A model generated the notes under the pieces. It ran no database searches, was not told the origin of the DNA, and saw only the letters and a list, made by a program, of their open reading frames with translations. A program made the translations under genes and the position numbers. DNA of 64,000 nucleotides from Skeletonema tropicum (lineage: Eukaryota; Bacillariophyta; Thalassiosirophyceae; Thalassiosirales; Thalassiosiraceae), in contig CM074128.1 of assembly GCA_037178625.1 (NCBI GenBank), positions 4,464,001 through 4,528,000 of the forward strand, read 5' to 3'. Each line of letters opens with the position of its first letter. Within the stretch, counting starts at the first letter, position 1. Below, piece by piece: positions 1 to 9,933 of the stretch.

Positions 1-3000
1 GCAGGAGGACGAGGCTTAGTTTCAGGTGTTGGCAGAGCGCCATTGATTCGTGGTGGTTTTCTGTCAAGGGCTCTGAACCTCGATGGCACTTCTTTACCAT
101 TCAATAGCCTTGCCTTGAATGGTTTGAATTGAGACATCTCTTCTTGCTCCATCTCTTCTGTTGACTTAGTCGCAGGCCTCGATGATGACATCAACTTAGA
201 TCGTCGTACAAAAGATGGCGTTCCTGCAGCAATTATTTGATGCTCCTTCTTTTTCACCGGGCTCGGGCTGAGCTCGGGTATGAGTGACTGCCGTTTGGGC
301 TGAGCCAACTGCTTTAATCGATCAAGTGATGCCTTTTGGGGCGCTCTCTTCTGCACTGGACTTGAAGGAGTGTTGGTGGGTACAACCGATTGTCGCCTAG
401 GTTGAGCCAATCGACGTAGGCGATCAATTGATGCCACCTTTTTGACACCACTTTGCTTTACTGGACTGGGCTCGGGTATCATTGACCGACGACGAGGCTT
501 CGACAGCCGTTCCAAACGTTCAACGGAATAAAATGACTTTTTCGACGCTACAGATACATCATCATTTGAAGTGCGCGCGGATATGTGTTGAGGTGCTCTC
601 TTCTGCACTGGACTTGTAGGAGTGTTGGTGGGTACAACCGATTGTCGCCTAGGCTGAGCCAATCGACTTAGGCGATCAATTGACGCCACCTTTTTGACTC
701 CACGTTGCTTTGCTGGACTGGGCTCGGGTATCATTGACCGACGACGAGGCTTCGACAGCCGTTCCAAACGTTCAACGGAATAAAATGACTTTTTCGACGC
801 CACAGATGCATCATCATTTGAAGTGCGCTCGGTTTTGTTATTTTCCTTTCCATCCATCGGAGCAGCATTATTCTTCGCTCTGATTCTCGCTCTTGGCGGT
901 CGTGTCTGTGACACTGAATCTTTCTGCCGTTGAATCATTCCACCTTTTGATGATACGCATGTTGCATTTGTCTGCGATAGCTGAGATGGTTTCAATGATG
1001 TCGCTGATGTAGATTGACGATTGCGATGTTTTGATGAAGCCGCAGATGTTGATCCAGTTTGCATTCGATTGGGAAGTTTCGGAAGTCGCGAAGTTAACTC
1101 TTTCTCAGAGCTCGTAATTTGATTCTTCGCGTCATGTTTTCCGGGATGTAAACTCTTATCAGCCGCAGAAGAATTAGTTGCAGTGTGCACAAATTCCCTC
1201 GGCGCATTCGAGGAACGCAAATCTCTGTTCGGGAAGAAATCTTCGTCGTCATCTCCCTCTTCACTTTCATACTCCTCCTCTGTCGTAGTTCCATGTGTAT
1301 CAGCAACAACCGATGGCAATTCTTCTTCTGCAATGGGCGGAGGTGACACTGCTTCCGGAGACGAATTGGGCATGAACATGCTCTCATTGAGAACACTTAC
1401 ATTCGAATTGCCAGGGCTCAATTTGGTGCGTTGAGAATCGGTGGGCGAGCTTCCCGTGACAACAACATTTGATTGGATCTTGTCTGCTGAATCGTTCACA
1501 AGAACAGAAATGGTGGGCGCATTTTCCATGGACTCGTCCAACTTATCCACAAAATTGACATCACCATTTGGTTCGACGAAATCTTCCTCTGCAAAGCTTT
1601 CCTCTGATGATTTGATGTGTTCACTGGGCAACGTCGTGTTGTCAAATGCTGATGACATTCTGCCTTCTTCTTCAGCTTGTGTATCTAAATTGATTGCGCT
1701 GGCAGCCTCGACACTGCTTTTACCATCGGCAGGTTTCAAATCATCTTCGGCATCTAAAACCAAGTGATCATTAGCAGTCTTCTCGATATCACCGAGAGAG
1801 AAATGTGCTGTTTCGAAAGTATCATTGACAAGAGAAAAAGAGTTTGATTTGTTGTCGCTAGCAATGCTATCAACAATAGTTTCTTTCTCTTCAATAACGT
1901 CTTCTTCAGTAGCGTCATGAGATTCGGGCGCTACTGAAGCAGGAACTTTCAACTCTGCCTCCAGTTTCGATTCAGCTGCCAAGAAGGCTCCTCGTAGGCA
2001 CTCGAGCGTTGGCTCCTCGCCAGTAAGAGTAGCCTCTGCAAGCTGGGAATCCCCAGTCATCTTGGTAGCACTGTCAATGGCTCCTGAAGAGGTAGAATGG
2101 TTGAACGCTTCGACTTCCTTCTCATCGGATGAGGCGATACTATCTTGCGCGCCTGCGAGATGTTTCGCTTCTAAAAGGTCTGATTCATTTATTTCAACTT
2201 CATCGCACTTTGTTGGCTCTTCCGACATTTTCATTTCCGATTCGGCGCACACAGATCGAAGCTCGTCCACAGCATCATCAACTACATCGCCCTCTCTTGG
2301 CTCCAGAGTATCAACACCATCAGCAGAAGAATCCGAAGCCTCCTTCTCATGGAACATCGAGGAGTCCATCACATTCTGAAATGCTCTTTCTGCATCAGCA
2401 AACATTTGCAGAATGGAATCGGGTACATCATCCTCAGCGGCAGAGTTTGAGTTTTCGGTGGGTAAGATTTTTTCTGAAGAAGTGTCTAGCTTGTCAAACT
2501 CCTGTGTCGGTTGTGACACTGAATCATGAGATGAAGTCAATTTCGATGGCGGTTCTTCTTGAACAATACGCCCTTCTGCATCTTTTTCGTGCACGTCTTG
2601 TCGAGATAACACTGTTTCTTTTGGCTGGGATGGCGGTGATTGCCTTGATATGAATGACAGCCAGGGCGATTTGTAAGGTACCTCAGATGAACCAGCGGCA
2701 ATACCAGAAGATTCTGTAGCTGTTTGAGAAGATGCAACATCTTCTTTCTCTCCATCCACTTCGAGCTCCATGCTCGGCTGCTGGAGCGGTGCAGCCTCAT
2801 GTTTTCCATCGGATTCTGGGTGATCACAGGGTAGATGATTTGTAGACCTGCTCTCTTGTAGTTCACTCTCTCCAAATTCCAACTCGGGCTCCAAGCCCGC
2901 CTTGCACAAGGCATTTTGCTTTTGTTTCATCCTCGATTTACCAGCTGACTCAATCTCGACCTCCTCTTCGGCAACTAATTCCAATCGTCGCTTCACCGGG

Positions 3001-5048
3001 GTCAAACCAACCTCAACAGTGGTCATATCTACAATCCCATTCAAACCTGCATCCTCATCATCCTCGTCTCCCATCAGACTTGCCTCAACTTTCTTCTCAA
3101 TTCGACCTGGTGTCGAATGCATATTGGAAATGGAGCCAAGCAAGGATGAGAATTGAGATTCTTGATGAGAAATGAATTCCTTGAGAGCGGATGGGACAAA
3201 ATCATCATCATCGTCGTCGTCGTCGCTCTCTTCATTGTCTTGGGGCGATGGTTCGTCTTGGACGGTGTCTCCGTTGGATGGGGCAATATCATCATCGTTA
3301 TTCGTTTTGTCATCATGGATTGATTTGAAGTCAACACCGTTCAATGATGACGGGACAACATCATTATTGTCATCAATCAATGATGGTCCAACAGGACCTC
3401 TATCCCCATCATTCACCAAACTACCAATTCCATTAGTGGCATCCTCCTCTTTTCCATCACCATCACAATGATGATGATGACCCTCTCCCAAAGGCAAAGT
3501 ATCATCCAAATTCATCACCTCCTCAATACCACTCAAATCAACATCCGAATTCGATTGATTCAACTGTCTCTTTGGAATGACCGATGGCAATGAATCATCC
3601 AAGTTCATAATCTGTTCAATTCCGGTAAGATCCAGACTACAGCTTTTATTATCTTCATCATTGGTATTGCCATCATGGACCTCTTGTTTATGGAATCCAT
3701 CATCCTCTTCTTCTTCTTCTGTTGCTGCTGCTGCATATTCTTCTTCCTCCTCACTGGCAGTCTCACTAATGGAACTATCATTGACAGATTCCGAATTGCA
3801 GAATCCGGCACTGTTGCAAATGTAGTAGGAATCATTTTGAAGATCTTCTTCTTCATCATTAGCGTCGTCGTCGTCGTTGTAACTGTTGCCAATGTTATTG
3901 TTCCCATCTTCATGGTAGCAGCTATCCTGAAACGATACAAATTTGGACTGGTCGTGGGAACCACTACCACTACCTTCATCATGGATGGAATCACCATATT
4001 CCAACTCTTCTTCTTCTTCCTCTTGGACGGGAATGAGGGGTGGTGAATGTGGAATCGCCGCCGTAGCATTCTCCTCTTTTCCAACCACACATTCGCTTCC
4101 ATTGACTCTTACTTCTTCTTCTTCTGCTTCTTCTTCCGTTTCATGTCTAGAGCTAGAATGATCAAACTCGTGATTATTATCGTAATCCTCGTCATCATCA
4201 TTCTCATCATCATCGTACAATCCATCTCTTGTCAATCTAGCCATGTACGCAGCAGCAACATCCAACACAATTGTCTCCTCCCCCTTCTCCTCCTCCTCCT
4301 CCTCTAAACCAACACCCCCACTCTTCTTCAGTCCATTATCAGCTGTATCACGATCATCATCTCCCAATAATGTACGTTTCCTCACACTCGAAAACGCCAA
4401 GCCCAACCGATCCATCACATCCAACACTCCATTCTCCACACGTTCCAATGGTGTATCGGTAGTTTCGTCCACAATTGATTCTGCATGTTGAAGGAGGGAA
4501 TGGTTGAGTGTGTTGGTGGTTGGTGAGAAGAATGGCGATGGTACAATTGCTGCTGTTGCTGTTGGTGGTGGTGCTGGTCGTTGTACACTTTGTTCAGTGG
4601 TTGTGTAATGGTTGTAATTGTTGTTGTTGGCAGTATTAGACTTGCTGACCGACGAGTGTAGTACTAACGAACTGTAACTTGCCATGGCATTAATTGGAGA
4701 CTCCATCGTTGCATCGCATGCATCATCATCATTTCCATCACTATTGGTAGTGTTATTGCAGTCATTATTGGCAATAAAGAGTGGAGAATCCACGTGAGAA
4801 TTGCAGCGGTGGTAATGAACCTGATGAGGATGATGAATATTCGTATCACTGCTCATGGTGATATCGTTGGTGGTGCCGCTACCTGCTCTTCTGTGAAGAC
4901 TGTAGCTGATATTATTCGTATTGTTGTTGGTATTGTTGTTGTTGGTATTGTTGTTGATTGCGTCATCGTCGCTGCTGCAGCTATCGCAGTCGTCCATCAT
5001 GAAGGAGATGCCGGGAAGGCGTTGCTTTTTGGTGGAAGAGTATTCCAT
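1..5048 (-). CDS. Giant acidic low-complexity protein, 5' part only (runs off left edge); possible TPX2-like microtubule protein
   Basis: Reading down from the ATG at 5048-5046, the frame stays open to base 1 with no stop (about 1,682 codons). The 3' end and stop lie outside the window. The first 1,350 residues or so are disordered and acidic, with Asn, Ser, Asp and Glu runs (EEEEEE near 4010, DDDDDDDD near 3210). A tandem motif LDLTGIEQIMNLDD / VDLSGIEEVMNLDD lies near 3500-3640. The visible C-terminal part is basic. It has five copies of a motif S-[VIL]-[DE]-R-L-x-x-L-x-x-P-[KR]-R-x-S, four of them inside an 84-codon tandem duplication, followed by FKPFKARLLNGKEVPSRFR near base 110. FKAR-type motifs occur in TPX2-family spindle proteins, so a microtubule role is a weak inference. 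No catalytic domain was recognised. The long frame supports coding strongly; the function is unknown. Confidence 0.8.
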   Translation of the reverse strand, partial: MEYSSTKKQRLPGISFMMDDCDSCSSDDDAINNNTNNNNTNNNTNNISYSLHRRAGSGTTNDITMSSDTNIHHPHQVHYHRCNSHVDSPLFIANNDCNNTTNSDGNDDDACDATMESPINAMASYSSLVLHSSVSKSNTANNNNYNHYTTTEQSVQRPAPPPTATAAIVPSPFFSPTTNTLNHSLLQHAESIVDETTDTPLERVENGVLDVMDRLGLAFSSVRKRTLLGDDDRDTADNGLKKSGGVGLEEEEEEKGEETIVLDVAAAYMARLTRDGLYDDDENDDDEDYDNNHEFDHSSSRHETEEEAEEEEVRVNGSECVVGKEENATAAIPHSPPLIPVQEEEEEELEYGDSIHDEGSGSGSHDQSKFVSFQDSCYHEDGNNNIGNSYNDDDDANDEEEDLQNDSYYICNSAGFCNSESVNDSSISETASEEEEEYAAAATEEEEEDDGFHKQEVHDGNTNDEDNKSCSLDLTGIEQIMNLDDSLPSVIPKRQLNQSNSDVDLSGIEEVMNLDDTLPLGEGHHHHCDGDGKEEDATNGIGSLVNDGDRGPVGPSLIDDNNDVVPSSLNGVDFKSIHDDKTNNDDDIAPSNGDTVQDEPSPQDNEESDDDDDDDDFVPSALKEFISHQESQFSSLLGSISNMHSTPGRIEKKVEASLMGDEDDEDAGLNGIVDMTTVEVGLTPVKRRLELVAEEEVEIESAGKSRMKQKQNALCKAGLEPELEFGESELQESRSTNHLPCDHPESDGKHEAAPLQQPSMELEVDGEKEDVASSQTATESSGIAAGSSEVPYKSPWLSFISRQSPPSQPKETVLSRQDVHEKDAEGRIVQEEPPSKLTSSHDSVSQPTQEFDKLDTSSEKILPTENSNSAAEDDVPDSILQMFADAERAFQNVMDSSMFHEKEASDSSADGVDTLEPREGDVVDDAVDELRSVCAESEMKMSEEPTKCDEVEINESDLLEAKHLAGAQDSIASSDEKEVEAFNHSTSSGAIDSATKMTGDSQLAEATLTGEEPTLECLRGAFLAAESKLEAELKVPASVAPESHDATEEDVIEEKETIVDSIASDNKSNSFSLVNDTFETAHFSLGDIEKTANDHLVLDAEDDLKPADGKSSVEAASAINLDTQAEEEGRMSSAFDNTTLPSEHIKSSEESFAEEDFVEPNGDVNFVDKLDESMENAPTISVLVNDSADKIQSNVVVTGSSPTDSQRTKLSPGNSNVSVLNESMFMPNSSPEAVSPPPIAEEELPSVVADTHGTTTEEEYESEEGDDDEDFFPNRDLRSSNAPREFVHTATNSSAADKSLHPGKHDAKNQITSSEKELTSRLPKLPNRMQTGSTSAASSKHRNRQSTSATSLKPSQLSQTNATCVSSKGGMIQRQKDSVSQTRPPRARIRAKNNAAPMDGKENNKTERTSNDDASVASKKSFYSVERLERLSKPRRRSMIPEPSPAKQRGVKKVASIDRLSRLAQPRRQSVVPTNTPTSPVQKRAPQHISARTSNDDVSVASKKSFYSVERLERLSKPRRRSMIPEPSPVKQSGVKKVASIDRLRRLAQPRRQSVVPTNTPSSPVQKRAPQKASLDRLKQLAQPKRQSLIPELSPSPVKKKEHQIIAAGTPSFVRRSKLMSSSRPATKSTEEMEQEEMSQFKPFKARLLNGKEVPSRFRALDRKPPRINGALPTPETKPRPP
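341..844 (-). repeat. Tandem duplication, 2 x 252 bp (84 codons), inside the giant acidic protein
   Basis: Bases 341-592 and 593-844 are near-identical copies that keep the reading frame. Each encodes one SVERLERLSKPRRRSM and one SIDRLxRLAQPRRQSV motif. A fifth, more diverged motif (SLDRLKQLAQPKRQSL) follows at about 262-335. The copies differ by scattered substitutions, and the second-copy ends (823-844) diverge. Confidence 0.85.
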
Positions 5049-6663
5049 TTTATTTGTATTGCTTTGTTCTATACTCTATATATTTTAGAGAGAATGATTG
5101 AATAGGTCGATGTGAGAGCAAAGAGAGAGAGAGAGGCGCAATTTACCTATATACCCGTCGTCGTCTTCTTCTCTTGCTCTTTGCCTGTCAAAACGCCACA
5201 CAATTAACAATTGGCGACTGTTGCTGTTGCTGCTATATTATTATATCGTTGCATTATATATTTGCCTGCATGCTGTATGGTATGTTGGTGCATGTTGTCG
5301 TTGTCGAGTTAACCTCTCTCTGAATAAAAGGTCTCGACATAGAAGTAGTCATGATGTTGTTGATGGTGAACAGCAATAATAACGGCGTCATTTCCATTCA
5401 GCGCGAATGCAAAAGCCGTTTGATTTTTTGGTGCTTTCTTGCTCTCGTGACGAGTGATTCCGATTTGTTTCTCGCTCGATACCATAAGTACCTAGAGAGA
5501 GAGAGTGTTGTACTAATTCCAATGGGAATAAATTTCATTAAGATACTACGAAAGTGTCATATATAGGAATATTTAGGTAGCGTGAAGCCCTGACAGAATA
5601 TGTAAACATGTACTTAGGAGATGGATTATTTTAGTTGCTACTCTCTCAAGAGACAAAAGTGTCAATAGATAAAGGAGAACTTAAACCTGGAGGGACTCAG
5701 GCTATGGTCCCGAAGTCGCCTGTGGGGGCCTGCTGGGTATGAATTGGTCGACGGATGTGGAAGGCGAATACGCCTTTGTGCAGAGGCAATAGAGACCGAA
5801 CTATATTGTTGGAGGAAGTAGATCTTGCTGGGGATGGGTGCGGTGTAGGAGTGGCCGTAGAATTTCTGGTGGGCTGGTTTGGATATGAGGATCATATGAG
5901 GAGCATAATGCGGAGAAGGATCGTGATGGAAATGATGGTGTTTGTACGATATTGTGGAAGAGGATCCAGATAATGTTGGGATGCTTGTCAAATTTTTACG
6001 ATTGAGGATGAAACAACATCGAGGATGGGGGAGGTTCGTCTGTGCCAGAACGTCATCGACCAAAAAGGCGACGTATGAATTTTTTGTTTCATGTTGGAGT
6101 ATTACAATTTGATACAGGGGGTTTTCCAATGATATTAAAGGATCTCAATCAAATAGTATCTATCTGAGCAGAATTGATAACGCTGAATCGGCGACTAAAG
6201 TTGTTTGTCGACGATCTCGGGGGACACATATCACGCAAAGGAACGATTGAACTTGAAGATGGTACCAACGTTGAAGCATTCTTGAATGACGACCCAAGCC
6301 CCGGTAATTCTGGCCGTTTGCTTTCATTCATTTTATTCTGTAGGAAAGTTACAGTGTCTGATCTGAAGTTGCAATTGATGAGTTGTGAGTGGTTGAAAAG
6401 TTGCCAGAATTGATTGAGATGGAGAGATCATGAGTTGGGAAAAACTGAATTAAACCACGTAAACAGCAGTTGATATGGATACTTAAATTAAGTGCCGAAA
6501 CTAGTTGAAAAGGAAGAAAGAATAATGCAAGATTGGTTTAGACACTATCAATTGCTCTTGCTATCTATCATGTTCATAATGACTGCAGCCCTCATGTTTA
6601 TCAATCTGCACAAGTGCTTTGGCTCTGTTGCGCTGTTCATTTGGTTACATATCTAATAAAGTA
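5049..6663. other. Intergenic region without a convincing gene
   Basis: This stretch holds the upstream region of the acidic-protein gene (GA/CT-rich tracts near 5115-5135 and 5490-5505). Two short open frames occur: 155 codons on the minus strand at 5662-6129 and 79 codons on the plus strand at 6174-6413. Neither shows a recognisable family, and their composition does not look like the neighbouring genes. They could be decayed gene or transposon fragments; I do not call them as genes. Confidence 0.5.
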
Positions 6664-7039
6664 CAGGGACCCTCCGCGAACTATACCCACCTACTCGGCT
6701 TATACCCACCCTCTAAATCACAGCCTAGCCAGAATATTTATACCCACCTCCTCCGGTTTCAACTAGAGTAGCGGGCTCAAGTTGCTGCACTTGATTGTGT
6801 TCACCTCGAGGCTAATACTAATAGAGTCAACCTTCGTATATCATCGCAACAAGATCCAACGACTGCACAATTCGATCCAGCACTGCATCAACACACAACA
6901 TCATGATGTCTTGGACTTGTCGTGGATTTTGTGGAGGGGTGGCGGGGTCTTTTGGGTAAAAACTCAAGTTATACCCACCTAGAGCAGGCTAGCCAAAATT
7001 TTTATACCCAGGGGGGGTATAGTTCGCGGAGGGTCCCTG
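6664..7039. mobile_element. MITE, 376 bp, TA target site, 25-bp TIR (Tc1/mariner-pogo type)
   Basis: The perfect 25-bp terminal inverted repeats at 6664-6688 and 7015-7039 begin CAGGGACCCTCCGCGAACTA. The element is flanked by TA on both sides (6662-6663 and 7040-7041). A TATACCCAC motif recurs internally: three times near the left end and twice near the right, next to a GCTAGCCA block facing inwards at both ends. There is no long ORF, so it is non-autonomous. The TA duplication and CAGGG start fit the Tc1/mariner superfamily; assignment to pogo is inference. Confidence 0.85.
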
Positions 7040-7244
7040 TATATTTCTTCTCTTCTGTGATGCAACCGCTTGAGTTACAAAACATTACTTGTGACCTTCT
7101 ACTAGATCTAATCATGATAGTACAGCTAGGCCAAAAACTGATTGGCAAGTAATTTGTTCCCTGACTCATTAAGCTATTGAATCAGGTCCACATTCACTAT
7201 AAATTCGATCATACTCCTCCGTTGCTTGCATCACTTCCTTGTTG

Positions 7245-9129
7245 TCACTTACCGCGCAATTGATCTAGTATACTAATGCCTTCCGACATTTGTTCCAAAC
7301 CCCTTTCACGCATGTTGCACACTACATTGAGTTTACCCGTCTCTATCAGCAATGAACCTAATCGAAAGCTAATTTGATCCTGCGTTATTTCTTCGACTAG
7401 GAGTATCGCCTCTTCATAGTATCTCAATGCAATACGATTGTCGCCAATTAAAGTTGCATGCGTGGCTAATTTTGAGGTGATATCCAGCAGACGGTGCGGT
7501 TTTGATTTATCACTTGCAAGCTTGGTTAAAACCAATGCCTCGTTTAAAGCTAATTTCATGTCCTCCAATGATCCTCTCGCTTGATGAACCTCGGACAGGT
7601 AGCAGAGAAAATGTGAGAGGTCTACTCTCCATTTGGCGACATTGCTATGTGATGAGTTCTTTTTGATCTTTGATCTCATCGTTTCAATTTTTTCCTGTAG
7701 CATATCTTGAGCTTCTTCGTACTCTTGATTGTTTATCAGCATCTTACTCACAACGTGAATACTCACAACGTGAGCAAATCCATTTTGCTCACATCTGCGC
7801 GAAGTTGAGCGTTTGATGCATGATTCGTCATCTGATTCTACGAACAATTCATCGTTGTTGTAGAGGCGAACTCTGTACGGGATAATTTGCCCATGGCTGT
7901 AATCGTCATCATCATCAACCTCTGTTTCAACAACTTCCCCATGCACCCAACCGTCTTCAGTGTAGCATTTCACTCGATCTCCTTTTTTGAATCGAAGTAT
8001 TTTTCTAATGAACATATCATTGTCACATGGTGCATAAACAAACTCTCCGTTGTAATCCATTTTTATGCCATAGGGATATAGGCGCTCCCCATTCAAAACT
8101 TCTATGTTTGCAATAATTCCAGGTTCCCATCCCCCCTCAACCCTACACTTTACATTGTCTCCAATCTCAAACCTTAATTTTGGAAGAGGCAGCGTCGACT
8201 TCATGATGCAATCATCATCATCCACTAAGCATAGCAAGACACCAAGAATCAAACAGTACTGAGGTGAATTTTTCAAAGAACGGTAAATCAATGGAGATGA
8301 TGCAAGACTTACTTGGTGAATAAATAAACCCTCCAGAATCAAGTAGAACCTGGTATGGTGCTGCATGATCATCTTGGAACTCATCCTCTCGATACCTTTC
8401 AAATGTAACACATTGAGAATGAAAAGATGAGCATTGAGCATGCATAAATACCACATCATGAAAAATAATACCCGATTGGTAGACTTACCAAGTTTGGACA
8501 ATTTTTCCAGGCTCCCATCTACTATCCATGTAACAGCTTACTCGATCTCCTACTCCAAACCGCAACGTTGGATATCTATTCGATTTGTCCTTAGTTTGTA
8601 TCTCACGAATCCGATCTGCTGGTCCCCAAAATGGACGTTCTCTTCCATAATCAAATCGAACAAAGTACGGTGGTGTATCTATTGGTGAAATAGCCCAATT
8701 ATGATGAGCTTGTATAATTGTACCAGGAAACCATTTTGTCGCCTCGGATATCTCCTCGCCTTCAGCTAGCTGACACTCCACTCGACTGCCAATATTGTAT
8801 GTCACCTCCATCGGCGGAACAGTTGTCTCCACTAACGCTTCAGTACGATGGGCGTAGAGGGCTATGCCATCATCCATGAGGACAAGATACGGAGCTATCC
8901 TACCATCACTTTTTTGTTTCCTCCAATGCCCAGCGACAGTACCCGTGCGTAGTGAAGAGGATGATCTTCCACGGACATTTTCTGATCTCAGCTCGACACG
9001 TGTGCCAATTGCAAATTTAAGATCGATAGAGGCGTTGCTGCTTAAATCGTTGCTATCGCCACCGTCACCGCTACCTCGGCTGCTGGTCTTCTTGCTTCCT
9101 TTCTTGTTGTTTTGACGTCGGCGACCCAT
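7245..9129 (-). CDS. Protein with five repeated Gly-Asp-Arg-Val modules and C-terminal TPR-like helices, 3 exons
   Basis: Exons are 9129-8489, 8395-8313 and 8224-7245 (567 aa). Both introns are GT-AG (GTAAGT donors; 94 and 88 nt) and phase is kept. The start is the first ATG (MGRRRQNNKKGSKK). Residues about 35-350 hold five tandem modules of the form F-x-x-G-x-R-V-x-C ... W-x-P-G-x-I ... P-Y-x-V-x-x-D ... F-x-Y-x-P-x-D-x-D-x-x-I, for example FGVGDRVSCYMDSRWEPGKI and FEIGDNVKCRVEGGWEPGII. Splicing restores the third module exactly, which supports the intron calls. The C-terminal 200 residues are helical and TPR-like (ALRYYEEAILLVEEI). The modules resemble small beta-barrel, Tudor-like folds; the function is unknown. 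A DNA element (9449-9780) lies upstream. Confidence 0.8.
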
Positions 9130-9448
9130 GCTCCTTTTTGTTCGACCAAAATAGTAGAAGAATTCACATAATGACTCTGAATGGTTGGTTGTTGGTGTTG
9201 GTGGTTGGTGGAGAGAGCGATGAAGTGAGTGCACGAACTGGGACAAATGGTGACTAAATATCACCCCTGTTGAGTAAGTATTGTGCTTCTTGTCTATCGT
9301 ACCCCCGTCAATGAAAGATCAGACTTGCAGAAAACCAATACAAAATATACCCTCAAGATGAAACACTCGGGTGATTTATTATTAGATGTGACGTGCAGAG
9401 AGAATGTCTTGTTCTTGTGTGGCAGGCATCATGGGAGGTAGATACATA
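9130..9448. promoter_or_regulatory. Upstream region of the five-module gene
   Basis: No gene is seen here. The frame of the five-module protein continues open upstream without an ATG (it would begin at a GTG at 9264), so 9129 is preferred as the start. A bidirectional role is unlikely because the next gene ends at 9934. Confidence 0.4.
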
Positions 9449-9780
9449 CTCCCTCTGTCCCACAAAAAATGAGCTTTTTGATTTAAAATAGTTAAAATTT
9501 GGTCAATTTTCGTCCAAAAAATTGCTATCGCACATCGTTGGAAAGCTTATTTCACGCCGGTTACGATTATATGGAGGTTGGAGGTTGTTAAGCAATTATT
9601 TGTAATGATATTGTGACAAAAGGCGTTAAAATATCCTTATATCTAACCCTATTGTGAAAATGAAGAGGCCTCTCGGACACTTGTGTAGGACCTGACGTAG
9701 GAATAAGTACGTCAAATAGCTAGTTTTTTGTGGGACTACGATTAACTTAAAATAGCTCATTTTTTTTGGGACAGAGGGAG
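9449..9780. mobile_element. Stowaway-like MITE, 332 bp
   Basis: The left end reads CTCCCTCTGTCCCACAAAAA and the right end, reverse complemented, CTCCCTCTGTCCCAAAAAAA. Both are followed by AATGAGCT. TA flanks both sides (9447-9448 and 9781-9782). A second inward copy of GTCCCACAAAAAA lies near 9722-9736. The termini match the CTCCCTCCGT-type ends known for plant Stowaway elements (Tc1/mariner superfamily). There is no coding capacity; one short minus ORF (9626-9811) crosses the element end and is chance. Confidence 0.85.
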
Positions 9781-9933
9781 TACTTACTATGTACGGGCAA
9801 TGACAAAGCACACTGAAATCAGAATCTCTATACTGGGCTTCAAGCCCCTGATCGAGGGGCCAGTTAGGGCTTACTTTCTAAGAATGAGCCGATCACTGCA
9901 ATATGATGAGTACACTGATCCATCCTCGTAAAT

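Noticed and set aside
3605..4102. Alternative-frame ORFs over the acidic protein, both strands
   Set aside because: They are low-complexity shadows of the open frame that runs from 5048 to the window edge.
5662..6129. 155-codon minus-strand ORF
   Set aside because: No domain, odd composition and no supporting signals; length is within chance range here.
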